DNA of 64,000 nt from an uncultured Aquimarina sp. (GTDB lineage: Bacteria > Bacteroidota > Bacteroidia > Flavobacteriales > Flavobacteriaceae). Positions 29,972 to 39,554 of this stretch are shown here, in pieces. Below the pieces are notes generated by a model. The model had not been told where the DNA came from. It searched no databases and saw only the letters and a program-made list of their open reading frames with translations. Position 1 is the stretch's first letter. Each line of letters starts with the position of its first letter. The stretch lies in contig CANMDW010000004.1 in NCBI GenBank assembly GCA_947496705.1, positions 186,001 through 250,000 on the forward strand. Direction: 5' to 3'. The translations under genes were made by a program, and so were the position numbers.

Positions 29972-31162
29972 ATGAAAAAACATAAATACATTAACAAGAG
30001 AAACACAATTTTAATACTATCATTTCTTTCCTCCTTATTTTTAGGTTGTGATAACTGTATTCCTAAATTCATATACCAACCACCTGAAAACATGAATGAT
30101 GGAATAGATGTTGGCTCTTTAGAGAGTGTGAATATTGATACAGAAAGGATAGTGAAAGCAGTGAATGAGATATGCTGTGGCAAATTTGATGAAATCCACT
30201 CAATGTTAATTTTTAAGAATAGTAAGCTTGTTTTGGAAGAATATTTTGAAGGACATACATTTAAATGGGATGCCTCTAATTATTATGGAGACTTGGTTTA
30301 TTGGAATCTGGATACAGCTCATCACATTATGTCTTGCACTAAGAGTTTTACATCTGCCTGTATAGGAATTGCAATAGATAAAGGCTTTATAGATAATGTT
30401 CATGAATCGATATTTGATTATTTGCCAAACCATCAACACCTTAAAACAAACAACAGAGCATATATTACAATCGAACATTTACTTACTATGACTTCGGGTT
30501 TAGCCTGGAATGAATGGGGTACGCCACATGGTACATCAGCCAATGATATCGATATGCTATATTTGGATTGTGATGACCCAATAACTTGTGTTTTGGAAAG
30601 ACCTTGGTGGGCTGAACCAGGTAAAAAATTCACCTACAATGGAGGAGGTATGGTTATTTTGGGTGAAATCCTCAAGAATGCCACAAATATGAATATTGAT
30701 GAATTTTCAAAGAAGTATTTATTTGAAAAACTTGCAGTCGATTCCACTCAGTGGACACAATACAGAAATGGTATGTTTGACGCTGCTGGATCTTTGAGGT
30801 TAACTCCTAGAGATATGTTGAAATTTGGTGTAACATATTTAAATGATGGAATGTGGCATGATGAAAGAATTATTTCTTCTGAATGGGTTGTAAAAAGTTC
30901 AAAAATATATAATCAAAATGAGGGCATCAATATTCCTATTGAGGATTCAGGAAAAAATGGATACGCTTATTCATGGTGGATAAGTGAACTATCCCATTCT
31001 GGTGTTAACATTAAAATGTTCCGTGCTGGTGGTTGGGGTGGGCAGTCGATTATGGTTTTTCCTGAGCTCGATATGGTGGTTGTGTTTACCGGAGGCAACT
31101 ATAAAACAAATTCATCACTTTATAAGATTATTAAAAAATATATTTTGCCTGCTATTGAATAA
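29972..31162 (+). CDS. Beta-lactamase-family serine hydrolase, lipoprotein
   Basis: The 396-aa product starts MKKHKYINKRN and has a lipobox LFLG-C (Cys26), so it is probably a lipoprotein. The penicillin-binding/class C beta-lactamase fold is shown by the S-x-x-K motif SCTK (Ser121 nucleophile, Lys124), a downstream Tyr motif in FTYNGGGMVILGE, and a late Gly motif AGGWGGQ in place of KTG/HxG. Family members are esterases, peptidases or transferases; the YNGGG and GGWGGQ motifs suggest an esterase/6-aminohexanoate-hydrolase-like member rather than a resistance enzyme. It sits between the two halves of the glucan locus without strong linkage to either, and its DNA looks more A+T-rich than the neighbouring enzymes. 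A link to polysaccharide deacylation is possible but not shown. Confidence 0.8.
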   Translation: MKKHKYINKRNTILILSFLSSLFLGCDNCIPKFIYQPPENMNDGIDVGSLESVNIDTERIVKAVNEICCGKFDEIHSMLIFKNSKLVLEEYFEGHTFKWDASNYYGDLVYWNLDTAHHIMSCTKSFTSACIGIAIDKGFIDNVHESIFDYLPNHQHLKTNNRAYITIEHLLTMTSGLAWNEWGTPHGTSANDIDMLYLDCDDPITCVLERPWWAEPGKKFTYNGGGMVILGEILKNATNMNIDEFSKKYLFEKLAVDSTQWTQYRNGMFDAAGSLRLTPRDMLKFGVTYLNDGMWHDERIISSEWVVKSSKIYNQNEGINIPIEDSGKNGYAYSWWISELSHSGVNIKMFRAGGWGGQSIMVFPELDMVVVFTGGNYKTNSSLYKIIKKYILPAIE

Positions 31163-31300
31163 CATATACGCTGCACAATCCAATAATTCTCATTAATTAA
31201 TGTAAGGGTGTTTTTGACGCCTTTTACTAGTTGTATACACGATAGCTCTCAGGGTCAATGTCATTTAGTTAAGAGTTTTTTTTTGATTTTAACCTCATCT

Positions 31301-31323
31301 CTGCCAAAGGTAGGCTAGACAGG
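31301..31323. repeat. Dispersed repeat copy
   Basis: CTGCCAAAGGTAGGCTAGAC matches the reverse complement of the repeat at 20619-20644 over its first 15 bases. It lies in an 817-bp gap without a credible gene. At 31255-31274 the same gap holds CAATGTCATTTAGTTAAGAG, an inverted near-copy of the sequence at 48030-48050. Confidence 0.55.
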
Positions 31324-31869
31324 GATGGGATGTAAAGTACGCTAGCCAAATTGATCAACATTATTCAAAACCAGAGCCCAAAGGATTCATGTTGAGGTTA
31401 TAGAAAGCCAAAAATAACTATACAAAAACTATACATCGAGACTTTTTTGACTCAAAACATAATGATTTTAAAGTAATATCTAACTATTTTTAATGATTTA
31501 CAAATCTGATGGGTATTGTGGTAGCTATTGTTTTTATGCCGGATATGTGGTTATATTGATAAATAGTACATGGTATCCGATCAAAAAAGATATATACAAC
31601 AATATATCAAGGCAGTAGTCATAACTGTATACCTGATTGTAGTGTCTGTTTATATTTATTTTAGCTAATTGAAATACAAAAATATCACTAGTGCCCGGTT
31701 AAAAAACAGCAAAGAGCGTTGTCACATTTTTATCATTGGCCTAAGGATATTTTGTAACGGCAAGGGGTTATTTTTCTGATGTGTATAATACCTCTTATAT
31801 TGGTAAAAAATACAAGACCGTTGAATTTCTGAAATAATGATTATCAAATTTTAAACAAAAAAGTCTTGA

Positions 31870-31955
31870 CCTGTCTGTCGGCTTTAGCCAGGTAGATTCT
31901 TGATTTTAACAGCCTGCCTGGATTGGCAGACAGGCGTAGTGTTCTGATAGCTATC
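31870..31955. repeat. Palindromic repeat just upstream of the regulator gene
   Basis: CCTGTCTGTCGG at 31870-31881 is followed by the hairpin GCCTGCC...GACAGGC (31912-31935) and the perfect palindrome GATAGCTATC (31946-31955). It belongs to the same family as the repeats at 20.6, 31.3 and 43.1 kb. It ends 25 bp before the regulator start and so lies in its leader or promoter. Confidence 0.55.
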
Positions 31956-31979
31956 GGAATTTGTGCTTTAGTAAAAACA

Positions 31980-34781
31980 ATGAAAATATATATATCCTTA
32001 TTCTTATTATTACTGCTTTCTGCAGTCATAGTGGGGCAAGAATTGCCACCCATAGAAGCGTATTTGCCTGAAGAATATGGTGGAGAAACTCAAAATTGGG
32101 CCATTTCTCAGTCTGATAATAAATATATCTATGTAGCCAATAATAGTGGTTTATTAGAATTTAACGGATCAAACTGGACCTTATATCCAACACCAAATGA
32201 GACCGTAATGAGATCTGTACATGTGGTTGGTGATCGCATTTATACAGGATTCTATATGAACTTTGGTTTCTGGAAGAAAAATGACCTGGGTAAACTTGAA
32301 TATACTTCTTTAAGTGATACTATAAAAGATCGTTTGATCGAAGATGAGCAATTTTGGAATATTGTCGCTTTAGACAATTGGGTGCTGTTTCAATCCCTTA
32401 GCCGGATTTATATATATAATGCTGACAATGGAGAGATCAATAGTATCGATTGTAAGATTGCGATCCTCAATGTCTTTAATGTAAATGGTGTTATCTATTA
32501 TCAGGATGTATATACGGGTATTTTTAAGATCGAACAAGGCCAACCAAAACTCATAACCCATTTTAATGAAGCCCAGGGAGATAAAGTGTTGAGTATTTCA
32601 GAAACTTCAGACGGCTTACTGATGCTAACCAATACCAAAGGTTTCTTTAAGTATAACGATAAAGGCATTCATAAATGGGATATTCCGGCAAACAAAATAT
32701 TGGAAACCTCTACCATATTTAGCAGCATACAATTAAGGGATAAAAGTTTTGTTTTAGGAACCATATCCAAAGGGCTTGTGTATCTTTCTTCAAAGGGTGA
32801 GGTAGTACATCAAATAGATAAAAGTAAAGGCCTCTGCAATAATACAGTCTTATCACTATTTGAAGATATTGATGAGAATATATGGCTGGCACTGGATAAT
32901 GGAATCAACAGCGTAGATATAAAATCTCCGGTAAAAATTTTTAATGATGATGAAGGTGAATTAGGTACTATATATACCTCCATAGTATTCAATGGTTTTC
33001 TTTATTTAGGAACAAATCAGGGGTTATTCTATAAAAAGTTGAACGCCAATGAGCAATTTAAACCTGTAGAAGGAACCAATGGCCAGACTTGGAACCTTTT
33101 TGTATATGATAATACCCTTTTTTGCGGACATGATTCAGGCACATTTCTTATAGAAAATCACCAGGGAAAATTAATCGCTACTTTGGGAGGTACCTGGACT
33201 TTTAGGACCATTCCAGGACATCCAGACTGGCTATTACAGGGGACCTATATCGGCCTTGATGTTCTTGAAAAGAAAAATAATACCTGGGGGTTCAAACAAA
33301 AGATAGAAGGGTTTGAGTATTCGGTCAGGTTCTTAGAATGGTATGAAGATGCATTATGGATCAATCATATGAATAAGGGGGTTTTTAGAATCAAAACAGA
33401 TTCACAATTCACAAAAGTGGCAGAAGTTATAAGGGATACTTCAATTACACAAAGCAAAAGATCCAGTTTACTGAAGTATGAAGACAATATTTTGTATACA
33501 AATCAGCAAGGTGTTTTTTCTTATGATAAGAAAAGAAAAGCTTTTGAGAGGCACCACACCCTAAACCAGATCTTTGATAATAATGAGGATCGTACCGGGG
33601 CATTTGTAAAAGATAATGCTGGGGGATTATGGAGTTTTTCAAAAGAGGATATAGGGTATATTTCACAAAGCCAATTTTCAGAAGAACTAAAAATTACCCG
33701 AATTCCCATCCCAAGATCTTTACGAAAAGAGAAGATATGGTTTGAAAATATGATGCATATCAAAGATGAGGAATACTTGTTGGGTACTGCCAACGGGTAT
33801 ATGATTCTCGATTTATCCAGGATCAATTTTGAAGAATATAGTATTATAGTAGATAAGATATCTGTAAAAAATAAATATACCGAATTTAAAGAAGTCCCGT
33901 TTTCTGAAAAACAACCTGTCTTTGCATCCGATTATAACACAATTTCTTTTGCATATACGATTCCGGAATATGATAAATATCTAATCTCTAAGTTTCAGTA
34001 TAAACTCGATGGGTTTTATAAGGATTGGAGTAGCTGGAGCACCAAATCTACTATTGTATTTGAGAATTTGCCATTTGGTGAATATACTTTTATGGTAAGA
34101 GGCAAAGCAGGTAATACAGTAAGTAAGAATGTAGCAGAGTATACATTTATTATAGACAGGCCCTGGTATTTGTCTGTTTTGGCAATTATAATTTATGCTC
34201 TTTTATTGATATTTATGTTTTTTTTAATGCATAGAGCATATAAACGATATTATACCAGGCAAAAAGAAAAGCTAGTAGAAGAAAATAAGAAACAACTCGA
34301 ATTGAAGCAACTGGAGAGTGAAAGAGAGATCATGAAATTGAATAATGAAAAACTAACTCAGGATATAGAAAGTAAAAATCGTGAGCTTGCTTCATCTACT
34401 ATGAATATTATTAAAAAGAATGAAATTCTAAATACGATTAAAAAAGAACTTCAGAAATCAGGAGGAGAAACAAGCGGATTAATAAATGTAGAACGAATTA
34501 TTGATAGGAATTTAAACAATAAAGACGATTGGAAACATTTTGAAGAAGCCTTTAACAGTGTTGATAAAGATTTCTTAAAGAAACTAAAGGCAAAACATAG
34601 CGATTTAACTCCACACGATTTAAGGTTTTGCACCTATTTAAGACTTAATTTGTCCTCCAAAGAAATTGCTCCATTATTAAATATTTCGGTAAGAAGTGTT
34701 GAAATTAAGCGGTATAGGTTAAGAAAAAAGCTACAATTGGCTCATTCGGAGAGTTTAGTGAACTACATCCTTGAGATTTAA
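31980..34781 (+). CDS. Membrane-tethered two-component-propeller sensor with LuxR-type HTH output
   Basis: Start ATG 31980 gives a signal peptide (MKIYISLFLLLLLSAVIVGQ); an earlier in-frame TTG lies inside a repeat and is rejected. The 933-aa protein has two-component-regulator propeller repeats over ~25-640, a Y_Y_Y domain at ~650-745 (FQYKLDGFYKDWSSWS), one transmembrane helix at ~748-770, a Glu/Lys-rich coiled coil to ~830, and a C-terminal helix-turn-helix (LSSKEIAPLLNISVRSVEIKRYRLRKKL). Unlike hybrid two-component systems it has no histidine kinase, receiver or AraC domain. It should sense an oligosaccharide in the periplasm and regulate the adjacent susCD operon, which starts 255 bp downstream on the same strand. 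Family and position support this; the ligand (a beta-glucan oligosaccharide) is inferred. Confidence 0.85.
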   Translation: MKIYISLFLLLLLSAVIVGQELPPIEAYLPEEYGGETQNWAISQSDNKYIYVANNSGLLEFNGSNWTLYPTPNETVMRSVHVVGDRIYTGFYMNFGFWKKNDLGKLEYTSLSDTIKDRLIEDEQFWNIVALDNWVLFQSLSRIYIYNADNGEINSIDCKIAILNVFNVNGVIYYQDVYTGIFKIEQGQPKLITHFNEAQGDKVLSISETSDGLLMLTNTKGFFKYNDKGIHKWDIPANKILETSTIFSSIQLRDKSFVLGTISKGLVYLSSKGEVVHQIDKSKGLCNNTVLSLFEDIDENIWLALDNGINSVDIKSPVKIFNDDEGELGTIYTSIVFNGFLYLGTNQGLFYKKLNANEQFKPVEGTNGQTWNLFVYDNTLFCGHDSGTFLIENHQGKLIATLGGTWTFRTIPGHPDWLLQGTYIGLDVLEKKNNTWGFKQKIEGFEYSVRFLEWYEDALWINHMNKGVFRIKTDSQFTKVAEVIRDTSITQSKRSSLLKYEDNILYTNQQGVFSYDKKRKAFERHHTLNQIFDNNEDRTGAFVKDNAGGLWSFSKEDIGYISQSQFSEELKITRIPIPRSLRKEKIWFENMMHIKDEEYLLGTANGYMILDLSRINFEEYSIIVDKISVKNKYTEFKEVPFSEKQPVFASDYNTISFAYTIPEYDKYLISKFQYKLDGFYKDWSSWSTKSTIVFENLPFGEYTFMVRGKAGNTVSKNVAEYTFIIDRPWYLSVLAIIIYALLLIFMFFLMHRAYKRYYTRQKEKLVEENKKQLELKQLESEREIMKLNNEKLTQDIESKNRELASSTMNIIKKNEILNTIKKELQKSGGETSGLINVERIIDRNLNNKDDWKHFEEAFNSVDKDFLKKLKAKHSDLTPHDLRFCTYLRLNLSSKEIAPLLNISVRSVEIKRYRLRKKLQLAHSESLVNYILEI

Positions 34782-34980
34782 CACCACAACATACTATGAA
34801 AATACCTTTACATCACCTATACAATAAGCTTAAACCAGTAATACAATTAGGACTTTTTCACATTTTTTTGGCATTTGTTTAAAAAGTATTTCCTCCCATT
34901 ACGCATAGGTTTTTGACCTGAAAACCCTTATTTCTTCAAAAAAACCTTCTCCTCTGTATGCTTTTTGTTGTGGTTCGTTA

Positions 34981-35013
34981 TTGAGAATTTGATAAGAATA
35001 CTCTTTAAATTTG
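34981..35013 (+). promoter_or_regulatory. Promoter of the susCD operon
   Basis: TAAATTTG (35006-35013) fits the -7 consensus TAnnTTTG, and TTG at 34981-34983 fits the -33 element with 22-base spacing. The predicted leader is about 15-20 bases before ATG 35036. Confidence 0.6.
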
Positions 35014-35035
35014 AGTAAACTAAACGTAAATACTT

Positions 35036-38000
35036 ATGAAAATTGCATATTTCGCAATAGCCGTATTCTTAGCTTCGGTTATTCATGCACAGGGAGTTCA
35101 AATTAAGGGAAAAGTAATTGACAGTGATGGGATGCCTTTACCCGGGGTCAATATACTTGTGAAAAACTCAACAAATGGGGTAATGACCGATTTTGACGGG
35201 GATTATGTTTTACAGAATGTTACTCGGGGAAGCACTATCATATTTTCTTATATAGGGTATATAACTCAAGAGATAACAGTAGAACAAAATTTTGTCATTG
35301 ACGTTATTATGGAAGAGGAAAGCCAATCACTAGAACAGGTAATAGTAATTGGGTACGGAACACAAGTTAAAAAAGAAATAACCGGAGCCGTTTCGGTTAT
35401 TGGTTCAGAAACGATCGAAGAACTTAATGCAGTAAGAGTAGAACAAGCGCTGCAAGGGCAGGTTGCTGGTGTAAATATTACCTCACAATCGGGTGCCCCC
35501 GGAAGTGCTTCTACCATCTCAATTCGGGGGATCACTACCAATGGAGATAGCAGGCCCCTGATCCTGGTAGATGGAAACGTAATCGAGGATCTAAGTGTCA
35601 TTAACCCTAATGATATTGAGAGTATCAATGTTTTAAAAGATGCTACTGCCGGTATTTATGGAGTTAGGGCTGCAAATGGCGTAATCCTGATCACCACAAA
35701 ATCGGGGAAGAAAAACCAGGAATTAAAATTCGAATTAGATACATACACAGGATTTCAGGAAACTACCCGAAAAATCCCGGTGTTGAATGCCACCGAATAT
35801 GGTCTCATCATTAATGAAGCCTTTGCCGCGGGTGGCAGCACCTCGCCATTCCCAAATGTTGCGGCCTTGGGAGAAGGTACCGACTGGCAGGATGAAATTT
35901 TCAGAACTGCAGCAATCTCCAATGTTAATTTTAGCATGAGCGGAGGAGGAGGAAGCTCATCGTACTCTGCCGCGGCCTCTTATTTAACACAAGATGGGAT
36001 CGCAGGAGGAAGTGGTGCCGGTTTTGACCGCTTTACCGGAAGAATGAATTATACCCTGGAATTTCTGGATAACTTTAAGCTTACCACTTCGGCAATCTAT
36101 ACACAAACAGACCGAAAAACATTGCCGGAAAATTCTCTGGGATCGGTGTTGTTTAATGCCTTAAATATGGATCCGACTTTATCGGTACGCGATGAAAATG
36201 GTGATTTTACATTGGCTGAAGGTTTAGGAAATGAAGTAATTAATCCCGTAGCTCAGATAGCAAATAACTTTAATGAAACCAGAGTAAACAAAATAAGCGG
36301 GGTAGTGGGGCTAAGCTATAGGTTTTTTGAAAACTTTAAAGCCGAATCAAGATTTCAGTTTAATTATGCCGAAGTATCAGAAAAAAGATTTTCTCCCGAA
36401 GTGTTTTATGGTTCGGGTAAGGTATTTAATGCAGATCGCAGTAGTGTTACCGAAGATGAAGATATCTTTAGAGACTTTACCTGGGATAATTTTCTGACGT
36501 ATGAAAATACGTTTGGAGAGAATCACAATATGAAAATACTTCTCGGATCGTCGATATTCAAAACCACAGGCGAGTTTTCAAGTTTTACCGGTTTTGATAT
36601 CCCCGACAATGCTTATGCCAACGCCAATATTTCACAGGCATCTGATGTGGTAGATAATTTTGTAAATGGCGGAAACACCTTCGATGCAAGATTATTATCC
36701 TATTTCTCACGATTACAATATAATTTCAAAGGTAAATATCTGCTGTCTGCAGTGGTTAGAAGAGATGGTTCTACCAAGTTTGGCCCTGAGAATAAATTTG
36801 GATATTTCCCATCGGCATCCCTGGGATGGGTGGTGTCTGATGAATCTTTTTTAAGAAACAGTAGCTGGTTGGATTTTCTAAAAGTAAGAGGTAGCTATGG
36901 GATTATCGGTAATGATCGAATCCCTGATTTTAGATTTGTATCATTATTGAATGGAGAAGGAACCTATGTAATCGATAATGAAGTGGTTTTTGGAACTGCA
37001 ATAGGAGCGCTCTCTAATCCTGAAATTAAATGGGAAAAGCAAAAAACACTCGATGTTGGTCTGGATGCAAGGTTCTGGAAGAATACAATAGATATTACGT
37101 TTGATTATTTCGAAAAGCGCACAGAAGATTTATTAGTGATCTCTCCGGTTTCAGGTATTCTTGGGGCAGCAGCTCCCGGATCAGAACCACCGGTAATCAA
37201 CGCAGGAATCGTAGAGAACAAAGGATATGAATTTAAAATTAGTTACAATGACAGATTCTCTGAAAATTTTAAATTTAATATGAGTTATAACTTCACGGCA
37301 CTACAAAATGAAGTGGTATTGGTAAATAGCGAAAATGGTTTCATTCCCGGAGGTTCTTTTGGTGTGGGGCAGGATCCACCTGCCAGGATGGAAGCCGGAA
37401 AACCTATTGGATATTTCTATGGATTACAAACTAACGGGGTTTTTCAAAACCAGGCTGAAGTCGATGCACATGCTACGCAACCCAATGCTGCACCGGGAGA
37501 TTTAAGATATGTTGATATAAATGGAGATGGGCAGATAGACTCTGATGATAGAACCGATGTGGGGAACCCGATTCCGGATGTAATTATGGGGTTTACTATT
37601 GGATTTAATTATAAGAATTTTGATGTTACTTCTTATGCATTTGCGTCACTGGGTAATGATATTATTAGAAATTACGAACGTAATCAACCACTGGTGAACA
37701 AAAGGAATGGTTTTTTAAATCGATGGACCGGTGAGGGAACGACAAACTCTTTCCCGAGAGTAACCACCGGGGCAAATTCTAATAGCTTGTTTTCAAGTTT
37801 TTATGTAGAAGATGGTTCGTATCTGAGAATCCAAAATCTACAGCTGGGCTACACATTTAGTGATAAATACATGGAGCCCATAGGAGTAGATAAATTAAGA
37901 ATTTATGCATCGGTAAATAACCTATATACATTTACTGAATACAATGGTTATGACCCTTCAGCTTCATCTGGAGATCCAATCGGAGGAGGAATTGATCAGG

Positions 38001-38053
38001 GATTTTATCCCGTGCCAAGAACATATTTATTAGGAGTAAATCTCAAATTCTAA
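35036..38053 (+). CDS. SusC/RagA-type TonB-dependent glycan importer
   Basis: The 1005-aa outer-membrane receptor begins with a signal peptide (1-18, ending IHA). It has a carboxypeptidase-regulatory-like N-terminal domain (VQIKGKVIDSDGMPLPGVNILVKN, DFDGDYVL), a TonB-box-like segment near EEESQSLEQVIVIGYGTQ, a plug with the SusC signatures SIRGITTNG and VLKDATAGIYGVRAANGVILITTKSG, and a 22-strand-type barrel ending YLLGVNLKF. With the SusD two bases downstream it forms the ATP-independent, TonB-driven pedal-bin importer of oligosaccharides. The neighbouring GH16, GH5 and GH3 genes point to beta-glucan (laminarin or mixed-linked glucan) as substrate. Confidence 0.95.
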   Translation: MKIAYFAIAVFLASVIHAQGVQIKGKVIDSDGMPLPGVNILVKNSTNGVMTDFDGDYVLQNVTRGSTIIFSYIGYITQEITVEQNFVIDVIMEEESQSLEQVIVIGYGTQVKKEITGAVSVIGSETIEELNAVRVEQALQGQVAGVNITSQSGAPGSASTISIRGITTNGDSRPLILVDGNVIEDLSVINPNDIESINVLKDATAGIYGVRAANGVILITTKSGKKNQELKFELDTYTGFQETTRKIPVLNATEYGLIINEAFAAGGSTSPFPNVAALGEGTDWQDEIFRTAAISNVNFSMSGGGGSSSYSAAASYLTQDGIAGGSGAGFDRFTGRMNYTLEFLDNFKLTTSAIYTQTDRKTLPENSLGSVLFNALNMDPTLSVRDENGDFTLAEGLGNEVINPVAQIANNFNETRVNKISGVVGLSYRFFENFKAESRFQFNYAEVSEKRFSPEVFYGSGKVFNADRSSVTEDEDIFRDFTWDNFLTYENTFGENHNMKILLGSSIFKTTGEFSSFTGFDIPDNAYANANISQASDVVDNFVNGGNTFDARLLSYFSRLQYNFKGKYLLSAVVRRDGSTKFGPENKFGYFPSASLGWVVSDESFLRNSSWLDFLKVRGSYGIIGNDRIPDFRFVSLLNGEGTYVIDNEVVFGTAIGALSNPEIKWEKQKTLDVGLDARFWKNTIDITFDYFEKRTEDLLVISPVSGILGAAAPGSEPPVINAGIVENKGYEFKISYNDRFSENFKFNMSYNFTALQNEVVLVNSENGFIPGGSFGVGQDPPARMEAGKPIGYFYGLQTNGVFQNQAEVDAHATQPNAAPGDLRYVDINGDGQIDSDDRTDVGNPIPDVIMGFTIGFNYKNFDVTSYAFASLGNDIIRNYERNQPLVNKRNGFLNRWTGEGTTNSFPRVTTGANSNSLFSSFYVEDGSYLRIQNLQLGYTFSDKYMEPIGVDKLRIYASVNNLYTFTEYNGYDPSASSGDPIGGGIDQGFYPVPRTYLLGVNLKF

Positions 38054-38055
38054 AC

Positions 38056-39534
38056 ATGATGAAAAAGATAAAAAAGATAAAGTATAACATAAAGCCGGTT
38101 CTCTTTTTTGCAGTACTTACGGCCATGGTTTCCTGTAGTGATGATTTTGTAGATATCGATTCACAGGATCCAAATTCAGAAGATTTTTTTAACACAGAAG
38201 AAGAGTATCAGGATGCTTTAATAGCGGCATACGATCTGTTACAATCCACTTATATCAATGTGATGTTGGGCGAAATAGCCTCTGATAACACATTGGCAGG
38301 GGGAGAAAGTGCCACCGACGTTCCCGGAATACAGGAGATAGATGATATGACGCATACACCCGTCAACCAGCAATTAAGAGATATCTGGGGTTGGATGTAT
38401 GCCGGGGTGAATCGAACAAATTATATTATGGAATTTCAGGATAAAACAGACTTTTCGGGAAAAGAAGCTGTTATCGCTCAGACTCGTTTTTTAAGAGCCT
38501 ATTATTATTTCGAATTGGTGAAATGGTTCGGAGACGTTCCTTTGGCAATAGATAAACGAATTCAGTTTGGAGAACAATTCGATATAGATAGAGCACCAAA
38601 AGCAGAGATATATACTTTAATTGAAGAAGACCTGCAATTTGCAGCAGATAACTTACCCGTCACTCAAAGTGAAGCCGGTCGTGTAACTCAGGGAGCTGCA
38701 AGAGCTTTATTGGGAAAAGTGTATTTATTTCAAGATAAATTTTCAGAAGCTGCAACGGTTTTAGACCAGGTGATTGCCGGGCCCTATGATCTGGTAGCCG
38801 ACTACAATACGATTTTCGAACAAGAAGGAGAAAATAATATAGAATCTGTTTTCGAAATTCAGTATACCGATAAAGAAGGTATCGGGTTTGACTGTTTGCA
38901 GTGTAGTGAAGGTAATGTTGCGGTAGGGTTCAATGGCATCCGAAATTATTCGGGCCCCTTGTTTGATTCGGGTTTTAGTTTTAATGTACCCACACAAGAA
39001 ACGTTTGATGCTTTTGAAGCGGGAGATATCCGCAGAGAGGTAGCTATTTTGGATATCGATGCCTGGGCTGCCGATACAGGAGCCACTTTTGTTTCAGGTT
39101 TTGAACATACAGGATATTATAATAGAAAATACATCGCCCGCCAGGGAGATTTGAATACTGGTGATGCGAATCTTACAAATCCCAATAATTATAGAGCCAT
39201 TCGCTTTGCCGATGTATTATTGATGGCTGCAGAAGCACATAACCGCAAATCACCAAGCGATGATACCCAGGCCCGGCTATATCTAAATCGGGTAAGAACA
39301 AGAGCACAGCTCGCAGATGTTACCGCTACCGGAGCTGCATTGACAACCGTAATTTATAATGAACGAAGAGTAGAACTGGTAGGTGAAGGACATCACTTTT
39401 TTGACCTGGTAAGAACCGGAAGAGCAGCACAGGAGATCGATGGTTTTACCAGCGGAAAACACGAAGTTTTTCCGATACCATTGATAGAAATCCAATTGGC
39501 AGGAAATAGATGGGAACAAAATCCCGGATACTAA
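38056..39534 (+). CDS. SusD/RagB-type surface lipoprotein
   Basis: The 492-aa product has a lipoprotein signal (MVSC, Cys ~29) and the SusD architecture: a TPR-like helical core (TRFLRAYYYFELVKWFGDVPL, a diagnostic motif) and the RagB/SusD C-terminus (ADVLLMAAEAHNRK, NERRVELVGEGHHFFDLVRTGRA, EVFPIPLIEIQ, ending NPGY). It caps the SusC barrel and helps bind and deliver oligosaccharides. It starts 2 bp after susC, consistent with translational coupling. Confidence 0.95.
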   Translation: MMKKIKKIKYNIKPVLFFAVLTAMVSCSDDFVDIDSQDPNSEDFFNTEEEYQDALIAAYDLLQSTYINVMLGEIASDNTLAGGESATDVPGIQEIDDMTHTPVNQQLRDIWGWMYAGVNRTNYIMEFQDKTDFSGKEAVIAQTRFLRAYYYFELVKWFGDVPLAIDKRIQFGEQFDIDRAPKAEIYTLIEEDLQFAADNLPVTQSEAGRVTQGAARALLGKVYLFQDKFSEAATVLDQVIAGPYDLVADYNTIFEQEGENNIESVFEIQYTDKEGIGFDCLQCSEGNVAVGFNGIRNYSGPLFDSGFSFNVPTQETFDAFEAGDIRREVAILDIDAWAADTGATFVSGFEHTGYYNRKYIARQGDLNTGDANLTNPNNYRAIRFADVLLMAAEAHNRKSPSDDTQARLYLNRVRTRAQLADVTATGAALTTVIYNERRVELVGEGHHFFDLVRTGRAAQEIDGFTSGKHEVFPIPLIEIQLAGNRWEQNPGY

Positions 39535-39554
39535 AAAATAAAAATTAGAAGAAG

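Noticed and set aside
29972..31162. Antibiotic-resistance beta-lactamase
   Set aside because: Motifs after SxxK (YNGGG, GGWGGQ) fit the esterase-like branch rather than true class C enzymes.
31923..31979. Upstream TTG start for the regulator
   Set aside because: It lies within a dispersed repeat and would bury the clear signal peptide starting at ATG 31980.
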